Assembly (NCBI GenBank): GCA_023462275.1
Contig: JAEWYD010000254.1
Coordinates: forward strand, 1-25,092
Direction: 5' to 3'
DNA from: Actinomycetes bacterium
GTDB taxonomy: Bacteria > Actinomycetota > Actinomycetes > Actinomycetales > Cellulomonadaceae
DNA length: 25,092 nt
Shown: piece by piece, positions 7,372 through 14,695 of the stretch
Position numbering within the stretch: position 1 is the first letter of the stretch
Layout of the letters: each line of letters opens with the position of its first letter
Notes under the pieces: model-generated
What the model was told of the DNA's origin: nothing
Databases searched by the model: none
Seen by the model: only the letters and a program-made list of their open reading frames with translations
Position numbers and translations under genes: made by a program

Positions 7372-10300
7372 GGCCACGACCATCACCAGGTCGCCGCCCT
7401 CGAGCTGCTGCACGGCGCCGATGGCGACCCGGCGGACCGTGCCGGCGACCGGCGTCGTGATGCTGGCCTCCATCTTCATCGCCTCGATGGTGGCGACCGT
7501 CTGGCCCGCCGCGACGCGCTGGCCCTCCTGCACGACGGGGGTGACGGCGCCCGCGAAGGGGGCTGCGATCTGGCCGGGAGTGCCGGGGTCCGCCTTCTCG
7601 GCTGCGGCCTGGTCCACCTCGACGGACCGGTCGCGGACCTGGACGGGACGCAGCTGCCCGTTCATGGTGAACATCACCGACCGCATGCCGCGCTGGTCGG
7701 GCTCCCCCACGGCCTCCAGGCCGATGAGCAGCCGCACGCCGCGGTCCAGGGCGACCTCGACCTCGGTGGCCGGGGTCATGCCGTACAGGTAGCGCTGGGT
7801 GTCGAGCACGGAGACGTCGCCGTACGAGGCGCGGACCTGCTCGAACTCCTTGGACGGCCCGGGGAACAGCAGCTGGTTCAGCCGGCGACGGCGCGTCGCG
7901 GAGTCGCCCTCGAGGTCCTGCCGGTCCTGGTCGCTGAGCGGCACCTGCTCGCGGCGCGGCGCGCGGCCCCGCAGCGCGCGCGTGCGGAAGGGCTCCGGCC
8001 AGCCGCCGGGCGGGTCGCCCAGCTCACCGCCGAGGAAGCCGATGACCGAGTCGGGGACGTCGTACTCCTCCGGGTGCGCAGCGAAGTGGGCCGGGTCTGC
8101 GCCCCGGGCCACGAGGTGCAGGGCCAGGTCGCCGACCACCTTGCTCGACGGCGTGACCTTGACCAGCCGGCCGAGGATCCGGTCGGCCGCGGCGTACATC
8201 GCCTCGATCTCCTCGAACTGGTTGCCCAGCCCGAGGGAGATGGCCTGCTGGCGCAGGTTGGACAGCTGGCCACCGGGGATCTCGTGGTCGTACACCCGGC
8301 CCGTGGGCCCCGGCAGGCCCGACTCGAACGGCCGGTAGATGCGCCGGACCGCCTCCCAGTACGGCTCGAGGTCGCACACGGCGCGCAGGCTGAGACCGGT
8401 GTCGCGCTCGGTGTGCTCGAGGGCAGCCACGAGGGCCGACATCGGCGGCTGGCTGGTCGTGCCCGCCATGGCCGCGGAGGCGGCGTCCACGGCGTCGACG
8501 CCGGCGTCCACCGCCGCCAGCAGGGTCGCCAGCTGCCCGCCCGCGGTGTCGTGGGTGTGCAGGTGGACCGGCAGGTCGAACCGCTCGCGGAGCGCCGTCA
8601 CGAGCATGCGCGCCGCCGCGGGCCGCAGGAGCCCCGCCATGTCCTTGATCGCGAGGATGTGCGCACCGGCCTCGACGATCTGCTCGGCCAGCCGCAGGTA
8701 GTAGTCGAGCGTGTAGAGGCCCTCGCGCGGGTCGGTGAGGTTGCCGGTGTAGCAGAGGGCCACCTCCGCGACCGAGACGCCGGTCTCCCGCACCGCGTCG
8801 ATCGCGGGACGCATCTGGTCGACGTCGTTCAGGGAGTCGAAGATGCGGAAGATGTCCAGCCCCGTCGCCGCGGCCTCGCGCACGAACGCCGTGGTCACCT
8901 CGGTGGGGTACGGCGTGTAGCCGACCGTGTTGCGGCCGCGGAGCAGCATCTGCAGCGCGACGTTGGGCAGTGCCTCCCGGATCGCGGCGAGCCGCTCCCA
9001 CGGGTCCTCCCCGAGGAATCGCAGCGCGACGTCGTAGGTCGCGCCGCCCCACGCCTCCATGCTCAGCAGGCCACCGGTGGTGCGCGCTACGTAGGGCGCC
9101 ACCTGGACGAGGTCGTAGGTCCGCACGCGCGTGGCCAGCAGCGACTGGTGCGCGTCGCGGAACGTGGTGTCCGTGACGGCTACCGCCGTCTGCTCCCGCA
9201 GCGCGCGCGCGAAACCCTCGGGCCCGAGCTCGAGGAGCCGCTGGCGACTGCCCGGGCCGGGCTCGGCGGCCAGGTCGACCGCGGGCAGCTTCTGGAGCGG
9301 GACGGGCAGGCCCGTCGGCGGCCCGTACGGCCGGTTCACGGTGACGTCGCCGAGGTAGGCGAGGAGCTTCGTGCCGCGGTCGCTGCTCTGCCGGGCGACG
9401 AGCAGCTCGGGCCGCTCGTCGATGAACGACGTCGAGAGGTTCCCGGCGACGAACTCCGGGTCCGCCAGGACGGCCCGCAGGAACGGGATGTTGGAGCGGA
9501 TGCCCCGGATGCGGAACTCCGCCAGGGCGCGGCTCGCGCGCCGGACCGCCGTCGGGAAGTCGCGGCCGCGGCACGTGAGCTTGACGAGCATCGAGTCGAA
9601 GTGGCCCGTGACCTCGGCGCCGGCGCTGGCCGTCGCGCCGTCCAGACGGACGCCGGCACCACCCGGCGAGCGGTACGCGGCGATCCGGCCGGTGTCGGGC
9701 CGGAACCCGTTCGCGGGGTCCTCGGTCGTGATCCGGCACTGCAGCGCCGCGCCGTTCACGCGCACCGTGGCCTGCGAGATGCCCAGGTCGGCGAGCGTCG
9801 CGCCGGCGGCGATGCGCATCTGCGCCTGCACGAGGTCGACGTCGGTCACCTCCTCGGTGACCGTGTGCTCCACCTGGATCCGCGGGTTCATCTCGATGAA
9901 GACGTGCGTCCCGGCTCGCTCCCCCACCGTGTCGACGAGGAACTCGACGGTGCCGGCGTTCACGTAGCCGATGCTCCGGGCGAAGGCCACGGCGTCCCGG
10001 CACAGCGCGTCGCGCAGCTCCGGGTCGAGGTTCGGCGCGGGCGCGATCTCGATGACCTTCTGGTGCCGCCGCTGGACGGAGCAGTCGCGCTCGAAGAGGT
10101 GGACGACCTCCCCTGTCGCGTCCGCGAGGATCTGCACCTCGATGTGGCGCGGGCGCAGGACGGCGCGCTCGAGGAACACCGTCGGGTCGCCGAACGCCCC
10201 GTCCGCCTCGCGCATGGCGGCGCGCAGGGCGCCCTCGAGGTCGGCGGCCGTCTCGACGCGCCGCATGCCGCGCCCGCCGCCTCCTGCGACGGCCTTGACG

Positions 10301-10779
10301 AAGAGCGGGAAGCCGACCTCCGGTGCGACCGCCAGCAGCTCGGCCACGTCCGACGACGGCGCGCTGGACGGCAGCACGGGGATGCCTGCCTCGCGCGCGG
10401 CCTTGAGTGCCGCGACCTTGTTCCCGGCCATCTCGAGGACCTCGGGCGGGGGCCCGATGAACGTGATGCCCGCCTCGGCACATGCCCGGGCGAGCTCGGG
10501 GTTCTCGGAGAGGAAGCCGTATCCCGGGTAGATCGCGTCGGCGCCGGACTCCTGGGCGACGCGGATGATCTCGGCCACGTCGAGGTAGGCGCGGACGGGG
10601 TGCCCCGGCTCGCCGATGGGGTACGCCTCGTCGGCCTTCAGCCGGTGCTCGGAGTTGCGGTCCTCGTACGGGAAGACGGCCACGGTGCGGGCGCCGAGCT
10701 CGTAGGCGGCGCGGAAGCCGCGCACGGCGATCTCGGCACGGTTGGCGACGAGCACTTTCGAGAACACGAGACCCCTCAT
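7369..10779 (-). CDS. pyc: Pyruvate carboxylase
   Basis: A full-length (1136-residue) single-chain pyruvate carboxylase, which makes oxaloacetate from pyruvate, bicarbonate and ATP. Domain order: biotin carboxylase (residues 1-460; KVLVANRAEIAVRGFRAAYE, the Gly-rich ATP loop KAVAGGGGRGMRRV, and EMNPRIQVEHTVTEE), carboxyltransferase (about 535-810; TDTTFRDAHQSLLATRVRTY, LHTHDTAGGQ with metal-binding His residues, and the lysine in ILAIKDMAG that is carboxylated in the family), the PYC/OADA region, and a C-terminal biotinyl domain with EAMKME, the biotinylated Lys being residue 1102. The ATG at 10779 is reported; the GTG at 10767 gives the family-typical MFSKVLVANR start and has AGGGG just upstream, so it is a real alternative. 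It follows the ResR-like regulator by 121 bases and feeds the TCA cycle, which GarA, encoded nearby, is known to regulate in relatives. Confidence 0.97.
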   Translation of the reverse strand: MRGLVFSKVLVANRAEIAVRGFRAAYELGARTVAVFPYEDRNSEHRLKADEAYPIGEPGHPVRAYLDVAEIIRVAQESGADAIYPGYGFLSENPELARACAEAGITFIGPPPEVLEMAGNKVAALKAAREAGIPVLPSSAPSSDVAELLAVAPEVGFPLFVKAVAGGGGRGMRRVETAADLEGALRAAMREADGAFGDPTVFLERAVLRPRHIEVQILADATGEVVHLFERDCSVQRRHQKVIEIAPAPNLDPELRDALCRDAVAFARSIGYVNAGTVEFLVDTVGERAGTHVFIEMNPRIQVEHTVTEEVTDVDLVQAQMRIAAGATLADLGISQATVRVNGAALQCRITTEDPANGFRPDTGRIAAYRSPGGAGVRLDGATASAGAEVTGHFDSMLVKLTCRGRDFPTAVRRASRALAEFRIRGIRSNIPFLRAVLADPEFVAGNLSTSFIDERPELLVARQSSDRGTKLLAYLGDVTVNRPYGPPTGLPVPLQKLPAVDLAAEPGPGSRQRLLELGPEGFARALREQTAVAVTDTTFRDAHQSLLATRVRTYDLVQVAPYVARTTGGLLSMEAWGGATYDVALRFLGEDPWERLAAIREALPNVALQMLLRGRNTVGYTPYPTEVTTAFVREAAATGLDIFRIFDSLNDVDQMRPAIDAVRETGVSVAEVALCYTGNLTDPREGLYTLDYYLRLAEQIVEAGAHILAIKDMAGLLRPAAARMLVTALRERFDLPVHLHTHDTAGGQLATLLAAVDAGVDAVDAASAAMAGTTSQPPMSALVAALEHTERDTGLSLRAVCDLEPYWEAVRRIYRPFESGLPGPTGRVYDHEIPGGQLSNLRQQAISLGLGNQFEEIEAMYAAADRILGRLVKVTPSSKVVGDLALHLVARGADPAHFAAHPEEYDVPDSVIGFLGGELGDPPGGWPEPFRTRALRGRAPRREQVPLSDQDRQDLEGDSATRRRRLNQLLFPGPSKEFEQVRASYGDVSVLDTQRYLYGMTPATEVEVALDRGVRLLIGLEAVGEPDQRGMRSVMFTMNGQLRPVQVRDRSVEVDQAAAEKADPGTPGQIAAPFAGAVTPVVQEGQRVAAGQTVATIEAMKMEASITTPVAGTVRRVAIGAVQQLEGGDLVMVVA

Positions 10780-10801
10780 CGTCAGCGGGTGGGCAGCGGA
10801 A

Positions 10802-10807
10802 ACGCTA
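10802..10807 (-). promoter_or_regulatory. Candidate -10 element for pyc
   Basis: TAGCGT on the minus strand, 22 bases upstream of the ATG at 10779. The identical hexamer is the -10 of the strong promoter at 11532-11560. No good -35 hexamer is seen at 16-18 bases, so it is weak alone. Confidence 0.35.
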
Positions 10808-10830
10808 GCGGCATTTACCCGGTCCGCATC

Positions 10831-10853
10831 ATGCGTCCGTCGTGCGGACGCAT
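10831..10853. other. Perfect 9-base dyad between resR-like gene and pyc
   Basis: ATGCGTCCG (10831-10839), loop TCGTG, CGGACGCAT (10845-10853). It lies 48 bases after the regulator stop codon and just upstream of the candidate pyc -10. It may end the regulator transcript (no U-tract) or be an operator for pyc; the sequence does not decide. Confidence 0.5.
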
Positions 10854-10900
10854 CGCAGGGGTCAAGATCTCATGTCCGCGCGCCGCGCGCGCGACGAAGA

Positions 10901-11485
10901 TCAGCCCGCGTTCCGGGCGCGACGCCGCACGGACAGCTCGTCCTCGCCGTCGACGAGGGCGCCGTCGTCCTCGGCCCGCTCCGACGGGAGCGAGGCGAGG
11001 CTGCCCTCGACCTCGCGCCACACGCGCCCGACCGCGATCCCGAAGACGCCCTGGCCACCCTGGACGAGGTCGACGACCTCGTCGGCGGAGGTGCACTCGT
11101 AGACCGACGCCCCGTCGCTCATCAGCGTGATCTGCGCGAGGTCGTCGACGCCGCGCTCCCGCAGGTGCGCGACCGCGGTCCGGATCTGCTGGAGGGAGAC
11201 GCCCGTGTCGAGGAGCCGCTTGACGACCTTGAGCACGAGGATGTCGCGGAAGCTGTAGAGGCGCTGGGTACCGGAGCCGCTGGCCGGCCGGATGCTGGGC
11301 TCGACCAGGCCGGTGCGGGCCCAGTAGTCCAGCTGTCGGTACGTGATGCCCGCTGCGCGGCACGCGGTCGGGCCGCGGTAGCCGGTGGCGGTGTCCAGGT
11401 CCGGGAGCTCGTCGCCGAACAGCAGGCCCTGGGCGCGCTGCGGGATGGCGACCGACTCCTGCATCGGTTCTCCGGTGCCGCTCAC
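10901..11485 (-). CDS. MerR-family regulator, ResR/McdR (Rv1830) type
   Basis: A 194-residue regulator. The winged-helix MerR DNA-binding region (residues 35-110) includes GYRGPTACRAAGITYRQLDY, then WARTGLVEPSIRPASGSG, RLYSFRDILVLKVVKRLLD and SLQQIRTAVAHLRERG. The C-terminal part keeps the conserved LMSDGASVYEC and no metal-binding cysteine cluster, so the effector is not a classic metal. The match is to the mycobacterial Rv1830 family (ResR/McdR), which influences cell growth and division; the chromosomal context supports that assignment. The GTG at 11485 is chosen because AGGGGAG lies about 7 bases upstream and a consensus promoter sits at 11532-11560, which rules out the longer frame starting at 11608; ATG at 11464, also with a GGAG, is an alternative. 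Confidence 0.9.
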   Translation of the reverse strand: MSGTGEPMQESVAIPQRAQGLLFGDELPDLDTATGYRGPTACRAAGITYRQLDYWARTGLVEPSIRPASGSGTQRLYSFRDILVLKVVKRLLDTGVSLQQIRTAVAHLRERGVDDLAQITLMSDGASVYECTSADEVVDLVQGGQGVFGIAVGRVWREVEGSLASLPSERAEDDGALVDGEDELSVRRRARNAG

Positions 11486-11531
11486 GGCGCGCTCCCCTCG
11501 TCTCGGTCGGCGGACCCCGACCTCCACAGCC

Positions 11532-11560
11532 ACGCTAGGGCCGGCCCCCTGGGCCGTCAA
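11532..11560 (-). promoter_or_regulatory. Consensus sigma-70-type promoter of the ResR-like gene
   Basis: On the minus strand, TTGACG (11560-11555), exactly 17 bases, then TAGCGT (11537-11532). Transcription would begin near 11525, giving a leader of about 40 bases with a good ribosome site before the GTG at 11485. This is the best promoter in the window and separates the regulator from the upstream DUF151 gene. Confidence 0.7.
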
Positions 11561-11597
11561 CGACGCCACGCGGGAGCGCGCGCGTGTGTCGAGCGAT

Positions 11598-11614
11598 CTC
11601 ACCTTCAACGTGAG
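11598..11614. promoter_or_regulatory. Inverted repeat upstream of the ResR-like promoter, possible operator
   Basis: CTCAC (11598-11602), 7-base spacer, GTGAG (11610-11614). It lies about 40 bases upstream of the -35 box, in the 180-base gap before the regulator. MerR proteins often bind such short dyads and regulate their own genes; that it is bound here is inference. Confidence 0.35.
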
Positions 11615-11665
11615 GTCGAACGTCGGTTATGCCGGATATGCGCAGGTCGCGGGCGCCATCGGTCG

Positions 11666-12199
11666 TCACGACGCGCCCGACCCGGACGGTCCCGCCTGGC
11701 CCTGGTCACCCTCGTCGCTCGCGACGAAGTCGTCGGGGTTCACGGTGTCGAGGAAGGCCCGGAACTCGGCCACCTCCTCGTCCTCGTCCGCGGAGTCCTG
11801 CACCTCCAGGCCCGACTCCTCCAGGACGTCCGGCTCGCAGAGCACGGGGCAGCCCACCCGCACGGCCACGGCGATGGCGTCCGACGCCCGTGAGTCGATG
11901 CGCCGGCCGTCGGTGAGCACGAGCGCCGCGTGGAACACGCCGTCCAGCAGCGCCACGATCTCCACACGGGCGACGACGGCGCCGCAGGTGCGCAGCACCG
12001 ACACCAGGAGGTCGTGCGTCATCGGCCGCGCCGGCACGACGCCCGCCTGGCCGGCAGCGATCGCCTGCCCCTCCGGCAGGCCCACGACGATCGGCAGCAC
12101 GCGTCCACCGTCGACGTCGAGGAGCAGCACTACGACCTGGTCGAGGGGGACCTGACGTCGCACCCCCAGCACCTGCATCTCCACCAGACCGTCCTGCAT
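11666..12199 (-). CDS. DUF151 bifunctional nuclease family protein
   Basis: A 177-residue protein of the DUF151/BFN family (Rv1829 position in Mycobacterium). The core, residues 8-125, carries the family pattern: VVLLLDVDGGRVLPIVVGLP, EGQAIAAGQAGV, RPMTHDLLVSVLR, a strand FHAALVLTDGRRIDSRASDA and IAVAVRVGCPVLCEPDVLEE. Members have been reported as DNase/RNases, but the biochemical role in actinobacteria is not settled. The C-terminal 45 residues are acidic and look disordered. The ATG at 12199 has no ribosome site but a TAGCGT -10 hexamer only six bases before it, suggesting a leaderless mRNA. It is flanked by the two MerR genes, in the same order as in Mycobacterium. Confidence 0.9.
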   Translation of the reverse strand: MQDGLVEMQVLGVRRQVPLDQVVVLLLDVDGGRVLPIVVGLPEGQAIAAGQAGVVPARPMTHDLLVSVLRTCGAVVARVEIVALLDGVFHAALVLTDGRRIDSRASDAIAVAVRVGCPVLCEPDVLEESGLEVQDSADEDEEVAEFRAFLDTVNPDDFVASDEGDQGQAGPSGSGAS

Positions 12200-12205
12200 A
12201 CGGTC

Positions 12206-12211
12206 ACGCTA
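12206..12211 (-). promoter_or_regulatory. Candidate -10 of a leaderless promoter for the DUF151 gene
   Basis: TAGCGT on the minus strand, six bases from the ATG at 12199, so transcription would start on or next to the start codon. No Shine-Dalgarno sequence lies between. No clear -35 is visible, which weakens the call. Confidence 0.45.
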
Positions 12212-12280
12212 CGTCGCCCGGGGCCGCCGGGCACGCCTTCGCGGCTACCGATCCGATCACGGTGCCGCGGGCCGGGTGGA

Positions 12281-13060
12281 CTAGAGCGGGAGCTCCGCGA
12301 CGCCCGCCCGGACCAGGGTGGTGTGGAGGCGGCCGCAGAGCTCGCCGATCTCCGCCGCGACCGTCTGGGCGTGCGCCTGGGCAGCCACGGCGCGCTGCCC
12401 GCGCAGCGGGGCCACGATCTGCGCCACGACCTCCACCTGCCGGTCGGCGGCCGAGCGGAACACGCGCAGGTGGCGCGGCTCGATGCCGTGCTCCGCCAGC
12501 GCGACGGCGAGCAGGACGACGTCGCGCGCCCACGGCTCCAGGTGACCGGTGCGGTCCGGCCGCAGGACGCCCGCCTCGACGAGGCCTGTCACGAGCTCGG
12601 CGTCGGCGCCCGTCTCGGCGGCGAGCGACTCCGCCGTCGTCCGCGGCGGCCGGGCCGGACGCTCGCCGTCCGCTGTGGCCAGCCGCGGCGTGACGGGCGA
12701 CGTGGCCTCCCCCGCGTCGAGAGCGGCCAGCTGCTCGCGGATCACCCGCAGCGGCAGGTACCGGTCCCGCTGCTGGCGCAGCACGAAGCGGAGGCGCTCG
12801 AGGTCGGCGGGGCTGTACTGGCGGTATCCACCGGCCGTGCGCTGCGGTTCCACGAGGCCCTGCTCCTCGAGGAAGCGGAGCTTGGACGGCGTGAGCGTCG
12901 GGAAGTCTCCCCCGAGGTCGGCGAGGACGTCGGAGATCCGCATCGTCGCCTCACGCGAGACGCCCTGGGGCCAGGGCTCGACGAGGCGGGGACGCGGCAG
13001 GGCGCCGGGGGCGTCCGACGCGTCGGGGGCCCCGGACGGCTGCTGTGCTGCGGAGCTCAC
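12281..13060 (-). CDS. ftsR: MerR-family regulator, FtsR (Rv1828) type
   Basis: A 259-residue transcription factor. The MerR helix-turn-helix and wing lie at residues 41-110: RISDVLADLGGDFPTLTPSK, LRFLEEQGLVEPQRTAGGYR, QYSPADLERLRFVLRQQRDR. The C-terminal half (about 140-259) is helical with no effector motif I recognise. The pattern and the position right after garA match Rv1828/FtsR, which in Corynebacterium controls ftsZ expression. The GTG at 13060 overlaps the garA stop codon (GTGA), implying translational coupling. The first 40 residues are Pro/Ala-rich; an internal ATG at 12943 with a GAGG upstream could be an alternative start. Confidence 0.92.
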   Translation of the reverse strand: MSSAAQQPSGAPDASDAPGALPRPRLVEPWPQGVSREATMRISDVLADLGGDFPTLTPSKLRFLEEQGLVEPQRTAGGYRQYSPADLERLRFVLRQQRDRYLPLRVIREQLAALDAGEATSPVTPRLATADGERPARPPRTTAESLAAETGADAELVTGLVEAGVLRPDRTGHLEPWARDVVLLAVALAEHGIEPRHLRVFRSAADRQVEVVAQIVAPLRGQRAVAAQAHAQTVAAEIGELCGRLHTTLVRAGVAELPL

Positions 13061-13527
13061 CGGCCGGCGTCCGCCGCGCGCCGCTCGCCCCGCTGCGGGC
13101 TCGGGTGGAACGTCATGCGGAACTTGCCGATCTGCACCTCGTCGCCGGCGCGCAGGGTGGTGCGCTCGATGCGGTCCCTGTTCACGTACGTGCCGTTGAG
13201 CGAACCGACGTCGCGCAGGACGAAGCCGTCCCCCTCGCGGACGAACTCGACGTGCTTGCGCGACACCGTGACGTCGTCGAGGAAGATGTCCGCGTCCGGG
13301 CTGCGCCCGGCCACCGTGCGCTCCGCGTCCAGGAGGAACCTGGCGCCGGCGCTGGGCCCGCGCTGCACGATGAGCAGCGCCGACGTCGGCGGCAGCGCCG
13401 CGACCGCGGCCTGGTCCTCCGGGCTGAGGCCGACGGGCACGTCGTGCTCGACCGGGATGATGCCCTCGCCGAAGCTGATCGTGGTCTCGGCCGCAGTCCA
13501 GCGATCGCGGGCGTCGCGCTCGGTCAT
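13057..13527 (-). CDS. garA: FHA-domain regulator GarA/OdhI
   Basis: A 156-residue phosphoswitch protein. The N-terminal tail has ETT at residues 14-16, the doublet that Ser/Thr kinases PknB/PknG phosphorylate in GarA and OdhI. The FHA domain (about 50-145) shows GRS at 74-76, SRKH at 89-92 and SLNGTYVN at 109-116, the phosphothreonine-binding residues. In relatives the unphosphorylated protein inhibits 2-oxoglutarate dehydrogenase and adjusts glutamate metabolism; phosphorylation makes it bind itself and releases the targets. The ATG at 13527 has GGAGG four bases upstream. An 84-base gap precedes it, with a weak -10 (TAGGCT at 13567-13562, minus strand), so it may have its own promoter. It overlaps ftsR by the GTGA junction. 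Confidence 0.95.
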   Translation of the reverse strand: MTERDARDRWTAAETTISFGEGIIPVEHDVPVGLSPEDQAAVAALPPTSALLIVQRGPSAGARFLLDAERTVAGRSPDADIFLDDVTVSRKHVEFVREGDGFVLRDVGSLNGTYVNRDRIERTTLRAGDEVQIGKFRMTFHPSPQRGERRAADAGR

Positions 13528-13611
13528 GGGGCCTCCCCGGCAGCTCTGGTGTGGTGGTGACAGCCTAAGCCGACCTGGCGCGGCCGAGCAGCACTCGCGG
13601 CCCGAGGACCG

Positions 13612-14358
13612 TCATTCATCGTCGTCCGGCGCGGGCGTCGCGTACTTCGGTGGGGTGATGCTGCGGACGGCGGAGACCTCCACCTGGTCCGGGGTGGCGA
13701 CGTCCACGGTGCCCCCGGCATTGCGGACCGCCGCGAGCGCGCCGCCCGGGATGTTGAGGGCGGTCGTCATGGTCTCCGGGTCCCCGATGACCAGCCAGCG
13801 GTACGGGGCCTGGAGGACCACGCCGTCCACCTCGACCCCCGTGGCGGTGTCGACGACGTAGCTCGAGGCCGTGATCCGGAGGTCGCCGAGCTGGATGGCC
13901 TCGGCACCGGCGTTGCGCAGCTCCTCCAGCAGGTTGTAGAGGACCGGGGCCGGGATGGGGCTGTCCCCGTCGTGCACGACCACCTCGATGCCGGGACCCA
14001 CCGCCGGGAGCTCACCGGCCAGGATGCCCTCCACCTGGGCACGCTGCGCGGCGGCCTCGCGGGCCGCGCGCTCCGTGTCCGAGCCGGTGACGAGGTCGTT
14101 GCGCTGCGCCCGCAGCGTCGTGAGCTGGTCCTGGAGCTCCTCGCCGCGCCGCGTCACGTCGTCGAGGATCCGCACGAGCTCGTCCTGGCGCAGGCTCGAC
14201 AACCCCTCGTCGTGGTTCGACTGCAGCTGAACGGCGAGCGCGAAGCCCAGCAGGGCGCACAGCAGGCCCGTGATGGCCTGGCCGCGGGTGGCGCGCGGCG
14301 CGAACGACCGGGCGAGGGTGCGCCAGGCCGACGAGCCGCTGTGCCGGTGCTCCGTCAC
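13612..14358 (-). CDS. DUF881 family membrane-anchored protein (first copy)
   Basis: A 248-residue protein with a short cytoplasmic N-terminus, one membrane helix (ITGLLCALLGFALAVQLQ, residues 29-46), a predicted coiled coil rich in Glu/Gln/Arg (about 50-115) and the extracytoplasmic DUF881 domain, with GPGIEVVVHDGDSPI, then LRNAGAEAIQLGDLRITASS and the strand VVLQAPYRWLVIGDPETM. It corresponds to the Rv1825 position. In Bacillus the related YlxW/YlxX lie beside sbp and the division genes; the biochemical role is unknown. The GTG at 14358 follows the DUF1290 stop codon by 4 bases. Confidence 0.92.
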   Translation of the reverse strand: MTEHRHSGSSAWRTLARSFAPRATRGQAITGLLCALLGFALAVQLQSNHDEGLSSLRQDELVRILDDVTRRGEELQDQLTTLRAQRNDLVTGSDTERAAREAAAQRAQVEGILAGELPAVGPGIEVVVHDGDSPIPAPVLYNLLEELRNAGAEAIQLGDLRITASSYVVDTATGVEVDGVVLQAPYRWLVIGDPETMTTALNIPGGALAAVRNAGGTVDVATPDQVEVSAVRSITPPKYATPAPDDDE

Positions 14359-14362
14359 CGCG

Positions 14363-14695
14363 TCAGGCCTTCAGGAGGTGTCGGCGGATCGCGGCGGCGT
14401 TGGAGAAGATCCGGATGCCGAGGACCACGACGACGGCCGTGGACAGCTGCGTGCCGACGCCGAGCTGGTCGCCCAGGTACACGATGAGGGCCGCCACGAC
14501 CACGTTGGACAGGAACGACACGACGAACACGCGGTCGTCGAAGACGCCGTCGAGGAGCGCGCGCAGTCCGCCGAACAGGGCGTCCAGGGCCGCGACGACG
14601 GCGATGGGCAGGTAGGGCTGGAGGGCGAGCGGGACCGTGGGCTCCAGGTACAGGCCGACCACGGCGCCGATCACCAGCCCGATGAGCGCAATCAT
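14363..14695 (-). CDS. sbp: DUF1290 small basic membrane protein (Sbp-like)
   Basis: A 110-residue hydrophobic protein with three or four membrane helices: ALIGLVIGAVVGLYLEPTVP at the start, PYLPIAVVAALDALFGGLRA, then FVVSFLSNVVVAALIVYLGD and a last helix VVVVLGIRIFSNAAAIRRHL. The D-A-x-F-G-G and F-x-N-A-A-A-I-R-R motifs are the hallmarks of DUF1290/Sbp. It is encoded between two DUF881 proteins, and its ATG at 14695 overlaps the stop of the upstream DUF881 gene (ATGA). The trio is conserved in actinobacteria and Bacillus and probably forms a membrane assembly; function unknown. Confidence 0.93.
   Translation of the reverse strand: MIALIGLVIGAVVGLYLEPTVPLALQPYLPIAVVAALDALFGGLRALLDGVFDDRVFVVSFLSNVVVAALIVYLGDQLGVGTQLSTAVVVVLGIRIFSNAAAIRRHLLKA

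Noticed and set aside
8074..11130. A 1018-codon plus-strand open frame opposite pyruvate carboxylase
   Set aside because: It is the antisense shadow of a GC-rich gene; it has no recognisable motif, no ribosome site, and its amino acids are only Arg/Ala/Asp-rich.
11486..11608. A longer start for the ResR-like regulator at 11608
   Set aside because: It would place the consensus promoter inside the coding region; the GTG at 11485 has a good ribosome site.
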